Shown here: one piece after another, positions 47,930 through 56,965 of the stretch | Position numbering within the stretch: position 1 is the first letter of the stretch | Layout: each line of letters opens with the position of its first letter | Source of the DNA: Microcebus murinus | Lineage: Eukaryota; Chordata; Mammalia; Primates; Cheirogaleidae | DNA length: 64,000 nucleotides | Direction of reading: 5' to 3' | Assembly (NCBI RefSeq): GCF_040939455.1 | Contig: NC_134106.1 | Coordinates: 91,085,001-91,149,000 of the forward strand | Position numbers and translations under genes: made by a program | Notes under the pieces: model-generated | What the model was told of the DNA's origin: nothing | What the model saw: only the letters and a program-made list of their open reading frames with translations | Databases searched by the model: none

Positions 47930-48810
47930 AAAACTATCATATATACATCACTGTGCCTAATGGATGACACTTTAAAAATTTTCCCCATTGTTTTTTTTTA
48001 CCAACTATATGGAAATCATGCCCCTGTTAAATCTGAAAATTCTGGAACTTATCTGCTCATTTATGTATTAGTTACTGGAAAAATTGAAGTACTTTATAAA
48101 TACTTATTTGAAGATTTGGTGGAGTTTGCAGAAGAAAATGGATTTCAATTGAATTCCCAAATCATAATGACAAATTTGGAATTAGTTTTGATCAAAGCTT
48201 CTAAAAGTGAATTTCAAGTGTTATTAATAAAGTTCATTTTTTCCATTAAGTTCAATGCATTTGGTGGAAAATTCAGAATAGTAGACCGGCCACGTGATAG
48301 GTCAATGACGAAAACTTCTGTTTAAAAATGTGTCATTTTCATACATTGGCATTTTTTCCAGCTGATTATGTTCCAGCAGCTTTTAGTGAATTAAAGCCAC
48401 ATTTGTTTGAAGAAGGCAGTGAAGTTATTGACTGGTTCAAAAATAATTATATGCATGGTAGGATAAGAAGACACTTATGCAATGGTGTTGCTGTTTGATC
48501 ACCAGTATTGTATTTGCCAAATTTGTGTTCTGTATATAAGTGTGTGCAGAGTGGATTTCTGAGTACTCGAAACAACATGGCACAGAGGATGGGAAAATGT
48601 AATAGGGAATGCTCATGTCAATGTGTCCTGAATCATAGAAGAATTTCAATAAAAGCAACACCACATAGAAAATGAATGTGAATGTATTCTTCAAGGAGAG
48701 CCATGACCTAAAAGGGGAAAAAAAAAAAGCTATTCAAAATAAAGTTAATGGTGATGAAACTTATGGACTATCTCCGTGAAATTGATCATAATCTATCCCT
48801 GCAATACTCT
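47930..48810 (+). pseudogene. MULE transposase pseudogene
   Basis: Transposases of this family cut and paste DNA using a DDE active site. The open frame 47,960-48,325 starts with the conserved 'LMDDTLKIFP' block (family form M-D-G-T-F), which holds the first Asp. It is followed by 'FYQLYGNHAPV', then 'SQIIMTNLELVLIKASKSEF', where the second catalytic Asp is replaced by Asn (48,173-48,175). An apparent one-base loss near 48,217 shifts the frame. The next blocks are 'FHTLAFFPADYVPAAF' (48,334-48,384) and 'VIDWFKNNYMHGRIRR'. A second shift near 48,577 leads to 'WHRGWENVIGNAHVNVS' (48,578-48,628, third catalytic region) and finally 'YLREIDHNLSLQY' (48,766-48,808). In-frame stops are scattered. 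It cannot be functional. The N-terminal zinc-finger region expected before 47,930 was not recognised. Confidence 0.82.
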
Positions 48811-49438
48811 TTTTTATATGTCAAAATTTCTTTAGTTTTTTTTTTCTTTTTGTCTTTTTTTAGTTTTTATCACAATTTTAAGTTTTCGGCAATATTATTT
48901 ACAATTCTCTATGCTATGTATTTCATCTTCACACCATTTCTGATATTGGAGGTATAAATTGCATGAAGACTTTTTAAAGAGTTCTAATTTATTTTATGCA
49001 TTTTTTGCAAATTTGGCTGCAGGAAAGTTCATTATCACAATATTGACTTTGTGTGTAGTCATCATATGTATACATAAAAATATTGAAACTTCCTCAATAA
49101 ATGAAAAAGTTTGTGAATCTGCATTTGTGAAAGATAAAATTTCTTGAGATCTTGGTTCTTTGGACAACTGCATATGTGATCATGACCCATCAGAGATTAA
49201 TCCATCTTGTCCAAAGACTTGGAGATTATTTGTCATGATATTTCAGATGACCAAAGTTATGCATATAGGTACACACAATTATTAACCATAGTGATATGCA
49301 TTTAAACATTTCCCTTTTGACATATTTCTTTACGAACACAGTTTATCTGCTGATACCTGTTTTACATGTATGAATGTCATTAGTGTAACTGACTGTTTAT
49401 AGTTGCAAAAATAGGTATGCTATTATTTACTATTCATT
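48811..49438. other. MULE 3' internal non-coding region
   Basis: T-rich sequence after the transposase end, with poly(T) tracts at about 48,837-48,868. The small frames here (62-69 residues) are Phe/Ile-rich and look like chance. The last bases include the candidate left target duplication of the L1 (49,422-49,438). Confidence 0.5.
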
Positions 49439-49903
49439 TAATTTCAAAATATTAAGAGAGTGCAAATGTTTTAGGTTACACGGATCACTTTCTTAATGCT
49501 TGAGTCACTGCTAAAGGTGTACTTGACACTAAGGTAGCATTCATAGTAACCATTAGGAAGGGTTTTGACACTCTCCTTCTACCCCCTACCCCTGATTGAT
49601 ATCCACTGAGTTTTACTCCCCTCTGCACATGTATATTCATCAGTTAGTTCCAATTTAATAGTAAGCACCTGTGATGTTTGTTTTACCATCCTCGTGGTAC
49701 TTCACTTAGGAGAATGGTCTCCCGTTTCATCCAGATTATTGCAAAAGGTATTAATTCATCTTTTATGGCTGAGTAGTACTCCATGGTATACATATACCAC
49801 ATTTGGTTAATCCATTCATGAAGTAATGGGCACTTGGGTTGATTCCACATCTTTGCAATTGTGAATTGTGCTGAAATAAATATTTGAGTACAGGTGTCTT
49901 TTT

Positions 49904-50083
49904 TTTTATTTTAGTGTATTATGAGGGTACAAGTGTTAAGGTTATATATATTGCCCATGCCCTCCTCCCTCCTTGAGTAAGGGCTTCAAGCATGTCCATC
50001 CCCCAAACGTTGCACATCTTACTCATTTGGTTGTATATATCCATCCCCTCCTCCCCCCTCCCACCCTCCCGACACCCAATAAA
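49904..50083 (-). mobile_element. 3'UTR-only L1 insertion nested in the older L1
   Basis: About 180 bases: poly(T), 'attttagtgtattatgagggtacaagtgttaagg' and the C-rich 'catcccctcctcccccctcccaccctcccgacacccaat' region, the same 3'UTR as in the L1 at 23.3 kb. It splits the ORF2 C-terminal coding of the older L1. Flanked by 'tgtcttttt' at 49,895-49,903 and 50,084-50,092. Confidence 0.85.
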
Positions 50084-51655
50084 TGTCTTTTTGATGAAAA
50101 GCCTTCTTTTTCTTTGGGTAAATACCCAGTAGTGGGATTGCTGAATCAAATGGTAATTCTATTTTTAATACTTCAAGGAGTCTCCATACTGTTTTTCATA
50201 GAGGTTGTACTAATTAGAAGTCCAACAACACTGTAGAAGCATTCCTTTCTCTCTGCATCCATGCCAGCATCTATTGTTTTTGGACTTTTTAATAAATACC
50301 ATTCTAACTGGGATAAAATGATATCTCATTATGGTTTTTTCATATGTTTATTGGCCAATTGTCTTTCTTCTTGTGAGAAGCTTCTGATAATGTCTTTTGC
50401 CCACTTTTTAAAAGGTTGTTTCTTTCTTGTTAATTTGCTTGAGTTCTTTGTAAATTCTGATTATTAGCCCTTTATCAGATGTGTAGCTTGTGAATATTTT
50501 CTCCCATTCTGTAGGTTGCCTATTTGCTCTGCTGCTTGTTATCTTGTCTGTACAGAAGCTTTTTAGTTGAATCAAATCCCATTTATTAATTTTTGTTGTT
50601 GCCATGATTGCCATTGGGGACTTAGTTATAAATTTTTGCCTAGAACAATATCTAGAAAAGATTTTCCTACATTTTCCTCTAAATTCTTATGGTTTCACAC
50701 CTTACATCTAGGTCTTTTATCCATTTTGAATTAATTTTTGTGAGTGGTGAGAGGTAGGGGTCATGTTTTAGTCAGGTAATGTGGTGCTTCCAGATTTATT
50801 CTTTTTGTTTAGGATTTCTTTGGCTATTTGGGCTCTTCTCTGGTTCCAAATGAAGTGTAGAATTATTTTTTATAGATCTGTGATGTGTGACTTTAGTAAT
50901 TTGATGGGGATTTCATCAAATTTGTAAATCACTTTGGGTAGTATGGTCATTTTAACAATGTTGATTCTATCTATCCATGACCATACTATATTTCTCCATT
51001 TGTTTGTATCCTCTCTAATATCAATCCTCAGAGTTTTGTAGTTCTCCTTGTAGACATCTTTCATCTCCTTGGTTAAGTATATTCCTAGGTATCTTATTTT
51101 CTTTGTAGCTATTATGAATGGTATTGAGTCTTTGATTTGACTCTCACCCTGAGTGTTGTTAGTATCTAGAAAAGCCATTGATTTATGTACATTGATTTTG
51201 TATCCTGAGACATAATAATTCCAGGAGATCCTTGGTGGAATCTTTGGGATTTTCTAGATATAGGATTGTATCATCAGCAAAGAGTAATAGTTTGATCTCT
51301 TCTTTCCTGATTTGGATACTTTTAATATTCTTCTCTTGTCTGATTACTCTGGCTAGGATTTCCAGCATTATGTTGAATAGAAGTGGTAACAATGGACAGC
51401 CTTGTCTTCTTCCAGTTTTTAAGGGAAAAGCTTTCAAATTTTCCCTATTAAGTATGATGTTGGCTGTGGGTTTACCATATAAATTAATAGTTTTTATAAT
51501 TCTGAAAAATCTTCCTTCTATGCCTAGTTTGTTGAAGGTTTTTATCATGAAAGGGAGATGGATTTTGTTGAAGGCTTTTTCTATGTTTATTGAGATGATC
51601 ATATGGTCTTTGTTTTTGCTTCTGTTTATGTGGTGAATCACATTTATTAATTTAC

Positions 51656-51978
51656 ACGTGTCGGGCTGATGCCTGTAATCCTAGCACTCTGGGAGGCCAA
51701 GGCAGGCAGATAGTTTGAGCTCAGGAGTTTGAGACTAGCCTGAGCAAGAGTGAGACCCTGTCTCTACTAAACATAGAAAAAATTAGCTGAACAACTAAAA
51801 ATATATAGAAAAAATTAGCCAGAAATGATAACACATGCCTGTAGTCTCAGCTACTTGGGAGGCCAAGGTAGGAGGATCACTTGAGCCCAGGAGTTTGAAG
51901 CTGCTATGAGCTAGGCTGACACCATACCACTCTAGCCTGAACAACAGAGCAAGCCTCTGTCTTAAAAAAAAAACAAAA
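51656..51978 (+). mobile_element. Alu SINE inside L1 ORF2, sense
   Basis: Strepsirrhine-type Alu with the '...gctgaacaactaaaaatatatagaaaaaattagcc' middle. The first bases are damaged ('tcgggctgatgcctgtaatcc', lacking part of the usual start). Weak flanking duplication: 'aatttacacgtg' (about 51,649-51,660) and 'aatttacccatg' (about 51,980-51,992). Confidence 0.92.
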
Positions 51979-53819
51979 GAAATTTACCCATGTTGAACCA
52001 TGCTTGCATCCCTGGAATGAAGCCCACTTGGCTTTGGTGGATTATTATTTTGATGTGATGTTGAATTTGGTTTGCTGGTATTTTATCTATATTCATAAAG
52101 AATATTGGTGTATAGTTTTCTTTTTTTGTTGTGTTTTTTCCTGTCACTGGTTTGGTGCCAAGGTGATACTGCTTTTGTAGAATGAGTTGGGGAGGATTCC
52201 TTCCTTCTCAATATTATGGAATAATTTCTGTATTATAAGTACTGGGTCTTCTTTTTAGGTCTGATAAAACCTAGCTTGAATCCATCTGATCCAGGGCTAT
52301 TTTTGTTGGCAGGCTTTTGGTTACTATTTTGATATCACTGTTTTATTGATTTGTTCAGTTTTATATAGTCCTGGTTGAGTCTTCAGAGGTTGTGTGTTTC
52401 CAGGAACTTTCCCATTTCCTCTGTGTTCTCTAGTTTGTGCACATAGAAATTTACGTAGTATTCATGGATGATGTTATGTATTTCTGCCTTATCAGTTGTA
52501 ATGTCACCATTTTCATTTCTGATTGAGTGTATTTGGTACTTTCTCTTCTGTTCTTGATTAGTCTATCAAGAGGTCTGTAGGTTTTGTTTATCTTGTCAAA
52601 GAACCAAGTTTTTTGTTGTTGTTGTTGTTTTTGTTTTTCAGTAAGCCTTTGTGATTTTTTTTCCAGTTCATTTAGTTCTTCTCTGGCCTTCATTATTTTT
52701 TTTTTCTTCTGTTGGCTTGGGTTTGGTTTGTTTTTCTTTCACTAGTTCCTTGAGATATGATCTTAGGTTGTTAATTTGTGATCTTTCTGTCTTTCTGATG
52801 TAGGAATTTAAGGCTATGAATTTTGCCCTGAGGAATGCTTTTGCTGTGTCACATAGAGTTTGATAGCTTGTGTCCCCTTTGTCATTTGGTCCAAATAATT
52901 TTTTGATTTACATCCTAATTTCATTATTGACCCAGTAATCATTCAGTAGATTTTTTTTTAATTTCCATGACATTGGGTAGATTTGAGTGTTTCTCTTTTA
53001 ATTGGTTCCTAGTTTTATTCCACTGTGATCTGAGAAGGTATATGGTGTGATTTTTTTTTTTATTTTTGGCCTAACACATAATAAGTCTTGGAGAATGTCC
53101 CATGTGCTGCTGAGAAGAATGTATCTTTTGTAGTTTGTGGGTAAAATGTTCTATAATGCCTATTAAATCCATTTGATTAAGAGTTTAATTTAAGTCCACG
53201 ATTTATTTATTTTCTGTTTTGATTTGTTGAACTCTGACAGTGGTGTGTTGATGTCTCTGGCAATTTTAATGGTACCATTTATTTCTTTGCTTAGCTCTAT
53301 TAAAATTTGCTTTATGCATCTGGAAGATCCTGTGTTGGACACGTATATATTTACAATTGCTATGTCTTCTTATAGCATAGCTCCCTTTACCAGTATATAA
53401 TGAGCTTCTTTGTCTTTCTTTACATTTGTTGGCTTAAAATCAATTTTATCCGATATGAAAATGACTATGCCTGATTTCTTTTGATGTCTATGTGCATGGA
53501 ATATTGTTTTCCAATCTTTCATGTTGAGTTTGTGTATGTCCTTGTAGTTTGGATGTGTTTCATGGAGACATCAGATATTTAGGTTGTGTTTGTTGATCCA
53601 TTCAGCTGGCCTATCTATGTCTTTTGAAAGGAGTATGCAGCCCCTTAACTTTGATTGATAGCATTGATATGTGGGATGTAGGTCTGTTCATCCTGTTGGG
53701 TAGTCCTGTATTGATTTGTTTTACATCTTGTTCTATTCTATAGGAGTTGTAATTTGGGGAGGAGAGGTTAGGTGAATTTACACTGGTAGATATCTGTTGT
53801 GCTAATCCATGTATAGTGC

Positions 53820-54040
53820 TGTTCTGAGTATTTCATGCAGAGCAGGTATTGTCATGGCAAATTCCCTCAGTGTTTGCTTGTATGGAAAAGACTTAATTTT
53901 TCTGTCTATTGTGAAACATAGTTTTGCAGGATACAAAATTGCTAGCACTTATTCTGTTTAAATCAACTGAAGATGGGGCCATAATCTCTTCTGGCTTATA
54001 AGGTTTATGCTGAGAAGTCTTTTGAGCAATGTGAATTATA
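53820..54040 (-). pseudogene. L1 ORF1 C-terminal fragment
   Basis: On the minus strand, 'cttctcagcataaaccttataagccagaagag', 'caaaactatgtttcacaatag' and 'acaagcaaacactgagggaatttgcc' follow the C-terminal domain of L1 ORF1p (the RNA-binding chaperone). Upstream, where the RRM and coiled coil should be coded, the sequence turns directly into 5'UTR-like GC-rich DNA. About 0.7-0.8 kb of ORF1 therefore seems to be missing. Confidence 0.6.
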
Positions 54041-54059
54041 TTTGGACTCTCAGCTTAAT

Positions 54060-55722
54060 CTCCAAGATGGAGGGTGATGCTTGTGGGTAAGAATCAGCCA
54101 TACCCTGTTTGACTGAGTTGGTAGATGCTGTAATGAGCTATAGACTTGTTCTCCCTATCAGTGGTTGATGCTTGCAGTAAAGAACCAACTGCATAGATGT
54201 TCTTTTGTGTCTATGATAAGCTCTAGTCCTTCAGATGGAGCACTTGAGTGACCCAGGCTTTGGGAGGGCCCCTGTAGCTCCTAGAGGGTTGCTTGATCTC
54301 CCCCAGAGCAGAGGTGGGTGGAGGGGCAAGGCTTGGTTTGGTTAGGTTGTGCAAGCCTGGAAGGCTTTGCAAAGCCTAGGCAGGGCTCAGAGAGCCTCAG
54401 GGAGGAGGGTTGCCTCTCCATATTGGGAAGACAGATCATGAGGGGTGGGCTGCAATTCCCAGACTGGTTGTTGACAGTGAGCTCTGCCCTTCTCATGTTG
54501 CATTTGTCCTTGAGTCCTGAAGACGCTGCACTGGTTGCCATGGTGCCGTGGGCTATGATCTACCCTCTACCTGGGGACTCTCTCTAGTCCAACAGGCTTT
54601 GAGCCCTAATGTGCTTCCAATGTCATTGTCCCAGAGAGTAGGGAATGCTGCTGGGAGGAGGGTCAAGGCTAGGTCTCCAAACCCAGAGGCTTCTTGGGAG
54701 AGGGGGCTGCAATTCCCAGACTGGCTGTAGGGAATGAGCCCCCACCCCTCTTGCATTACCCCTTCCCTCAGTTGCCTGAATGTGCTGTACTCAGTTGGGT
54801 TGCTATGGTACCGCCAGCAGGCTGGGATCTTCCCTGCCCCGGGACCTACCCTAGTTCGACAGTGCAGCTTTCTCCATGGAGAGGATGGGCGATTCACCCC
54901 ATCTCTGTGTATCAGATCCTCACAGTATTCTCCCATCAGTTCCACCCATGTGGGCTCCCTTGCTTCCCAAGTCCGGTTCCCAAACCACCCCACTGTGTCT
55001 CCCAGCAACCCTCTTGAGTCCTCAGGGCACAGGATCCGGCCTGAGTGTCTAATCTGTTGGCATGAGTCTCCGTGAAATGCTGGCTGGTAGGGAGCTCCCA
55101 CATTGGACACCCCGGGTCCCCTGCAGGTCCTCAAGGGGAAAGGTGTGGGCCCCAGTCTCTATGGAAACCTCAGAATGCAGGACATGCCAGTTGAAGGGAG
55201 AGGGTTGCTGGCAAAATTCTCAGCTCAACCTGCTCTCCTGGTTGTAGTGGGTGGGGGAAGGGTGGGGTGGGATAAAAGTCTGAATGGAAGAGAGCCGGCT
55301 CTCCCGCCTCTTGGTTCACTCTTCTTGGAGAGGAAACCCACACACGGAGTGTCCAAGCTCTGGCATCATGCAAGTTCTCCACACAATTTTGGGTTGCCAC
55401 AGTGCTTGGGCTTGAGGGGTAGAAAATCTTCCTAGTAACTTGGTAGCCCTTCAGATCCCACACTGAAGGAGTGTGGGAGGAAGAGAGGGATCTCCCCTTA
55501 TCCCTGCACTGGGCTCTGAGCTTCTCTGAGTTTGGTTCCTTGCTGATATCTTTTTTCCCTTTATCCTCTTCTTCTCTGCTTCACAGTTTTCCTCTGTGAG
55601 GTCCCTGGCAGGTTCCAGCCCTTCTCTCACTGATCTTCACCTGAGCTGTGTCCCTTCTTCCGTCTCCTTTATCTGAGATCAAGGTAAGCGATGTCTCTAG
55701 TCAGCCATCTTGCCTCTCCTCC
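54060..55722 (-). promoter_or_regulatory. L1 5'UTR, GC-rich, with an internal tandem duplication
   Basis: About 1.65 kb, clearly the most GC-rich part of the window, located where the L1 5'UTR and internal promoter should lie. Two copies of a segment of about 257 bases sit in tandem: 'gggctgcaattcccagactgg' starts at 54,447 and again at 54,704 with matching text on both sides. Long open frames on both strands (for example minus 54,553-55,134, 193 residues) follow from the base composition. They cross the duplication and are not supported as genes. Confidence 0.65.
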
Positions 55723-55879
55723 TCATTATTGCCTATTTTATTGCACAAAGTGGCCTATGAAGTGTTTGGTAATGTTACAATATGTTTCACAAGTCAATAT
55801 CCCTTAAAATATAAGGGATATCTTATATCTTCCAAATAAATTTTTCTAAATATCTTCCAAATAATTTTTATTATTTTTT
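55723..55879. other. MULE right internal sequence
   Basis: AT-rich. Contains a 9-base-arm hairpin ('atatccctt', 7-base loop, 'aagggatat' at 55,797-55,821) and a 25-base tandem duplication around 'tatcttccaaataa' (55,826-55,875). Confidence 0.6.
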
Positions 55880-55956
55880 TTCAGAATTATATTTTTGGGA
55901 TTTTTGATCTGTCAGAATTTCTGCATTAGAGATTATGGCATTGGGGATCATGATCC
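55880..55956 (-). repeat. Right terminal inverted repeat of the MULE
   Basis: Read on the minus strand it begins GGATCATGATCCC, then CAATGCCATAATC, AGAAATTCTGACAGATC and AAAAATCCC. This is the same order as the left terminus at 47,174-47,275, with a gap of about 16 bases. Confidence 0.78.
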
Positions 55957-56190
55957 ACTCCCTGGTGGATTATGTGCATTTCTTCTATAACACTCTCTAT
56001 ATCATATCATAGCTACTTGCCACAAGTCTTTCTCTCACTGTAGGCTTAAAACCCACTATGGACAGGGAGTGCACAACTTTGCATCCACTTGCACATCCTT
56101 CTTAAAAGATGAAAATAAACTTTAAATATAAAAATTAATCAGGCCTAGCATTTGAGGAACTTAAAACCTTTCAGTGCAAGGCAGCCTACA
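55957..56190. other. No recognised feature
   Basis: Flank of the MULE; nothing identified. Confidence 0.4.
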
Positions 56191-56485
56191 GACTTAGCAG
56201 GAAAGCAAACTGAGGAGGGGAAGTGCCCTGGTCAAGAGCCTTGTGAACAACACTGAGGAGTAAGGGCTTTATCCTGCATGAGATGGTGAGTCCCTGAGGG
56301 CTTTAAAAAGGGCATGGTCAAATTTAATTTGGTGAATATGACTCTGAACACATGAGAGAAAAATAGGTCTGGCAGCAACGAGTCCAGTCAGGTAGCTGTG
56401 GCAACGATCAAGATGAGAAAAGATGAGAACAAAACCAGGGCAGTGGCAGAAAAGAGACAGTGGAGGGGGCATATTACAGAAGCCT
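56190..56485. mobile_element. L2-like fragment
   Basis: 'aagagccttgtgaacaacactgaggagtaagggctttatcctgcatgagatgg', 'gggctttaaaaagggcatggtcaaatttaatttgg' and 'cagcaacgagtccagtcaggtagctgtggcaacgatcaagatgag' follow the L2-like family used above. Confidence 0.55.
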
Positions 56486-56680
56486 CCAGGAGGGTTTTAC
56501 AACTTTAATTGTTCAATTCACTTTTATTTGGTATTTACCATGCACTAGGGAGACTAGGCAGAATTAATCCCCAACCCTACAGTTGAGGAGGTCAATTATT
56601 TTAGGGAGTGTTAAAAAAATGAAGTGTTTCACAAAAGAGAAGAAATTCACTTCATGGGCAAGTATTTTGGAAGAATCAAA

Positions 56681-56797
56681 TGAATATGATTTTTTAAATT
56701 TTTTTATTTATTTATTTTTTCAGCATATTTTGGGGGGTACAAATGTTAAGCATCCATGGAGTAGTGGTGAGCACTTTGGACTCTGAATATGATTTTT
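56681..56797. mobile_element. Chimeric retroinsertion: L1 3' end joined to a tRNA-Gln 5' half
   Basis: Perfect 14-base duplications 'tgaatatgattttt' at 56,681-56,694 and 56,784-56,797 bound an insert of only 89 bases. The left part (56,695-56,750) is the poly(T) and terminal 'cagcatattttggggggtacaaatgttaag' of a strepsirrhine L1 in minus orientation. The right part (56,754-56,788) reads as the plus-strand 5' half of tRNA-Gln(CUG), from 'ccatgg' to the anticodon loop 'gactctgaat', with about four differences from the tRNA as I remember it. The tRNA part overlaps the duplication by five bases (TGAAT). Confidence 0.82.
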
Positions 56798-56854
56798 GAT
56801 AGTACTCTTTCAATTAGCACTCACTTATAGGTGTTCTTAAATACCTATAATAAT

Positions 56855-56965
56855 GCCAGGTACTATTGTTTACATTTGTTAATTTATTTAACCCTCACAA
56901 TAGCCATATGAGGAAGGTTCTAGTATTAGCTCCCTTTTGCAGATGAAGAAATGAAAGTATTTTTG
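56855..56965 (-). mobile_element. MIR fragment, antisense
   Basis: 'ccaggtactattgtttacatttgttaatttatttaaccctcacaatagccatatgaggaagg' and 'cccttttgcagatgaagaaatg' are antisense MIR. Confidence 0.7.

Larger units (their letters stand above)
49620..53680 (-). pseudogene. L1 ORF2 pseudogene (endonuclease/reverse transcriptase)
   Basis: ORF2p nicks target DNA and reverse-transcribes L1 RNA. Several open stretches remain. 51,183-51,641 covers the RT palm, with 'IEKAFNKI', 'GRRQGCPL' and the catalytic '[12 protein letters not shown]' (FADD) motif near 51,264-51,295. 50,870-51,178 holds '[15 protein letters not shown]' and '[20 protein letters not shown]'. 52,451-52,693 precedes the RT with 'TYRPLDRLIKNRRES'. 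Around 49,770-49,790 lies the antisense of the C-terminal 'MYTMEYYS' block. Stops, frameshifts, the Alu and the nested L1 make it non-functional. Confidence 0.9.
49439..55722 (-). mobile_element. Nearly full-length L1, antisense, nested in the MULE
   Basis: From left to right on the plus strand: antisense 3'UTR (from 49,441), ORF2 (about 53,680 down to 49,620), ORF1 C-terminal piece (about 54,030 to 53,820), and a GC-rich 5'UTR. The 5'UTR ends in 'gccatcttgcctctcc' (the reverse of an L1-like GGAGAGGCAAGATGGC start). Most of ORF1 appears deleted. A diverged candidate duplication is 'attatttactattcat' (49,422-49,437) and 'attattgcctattttat' (55,725-55,741). Poly(A) is almost gone, in keeping with age. 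An Alu and a small L1 are nested inside. Confidence 0.85.
47174..55956 (+). mobile_element. Mutator-like (MULE) DNA transposon with terminal inverted repeats, transposase remnant and nested L1
   Basis: The outer ends are inverted copies of each other over about 75-100 bases, both starting GGATCAT(A/G)ATCCC. Between them lies a plus-strand pseudogene whose conserved blocks match MULE transposases. Removing the inserted L1 (49,439-55,722, itself carrying an Alu and a small L1) leaves an element of about 2.5 kb. It also contains an MLT2-like LTR segment. I see no convincing 8-10 base target duplication ('attggtttt' left, 'actccctgg' right). The human MULE family I recall is Ricksha, which has similar AATCCC-rich ends; identity with that family should be tested. 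Confidence 0.8.

Noticed and set aside
51232..51636. 134-codon plus-strand open frame
   Set aside because: It is the antisense shadow of the L1 reverse transcriptase frame on the minus strand.
54553..55134. 193-codon minus-strand open frame, the longest outside the L1 coding segments
   Set aside because: It lies in the L1 5'UTR, crosses the tandem duplication (the same residues appear twice in neighbouring frames) and has no domain; high GC content explains the lack of stops.
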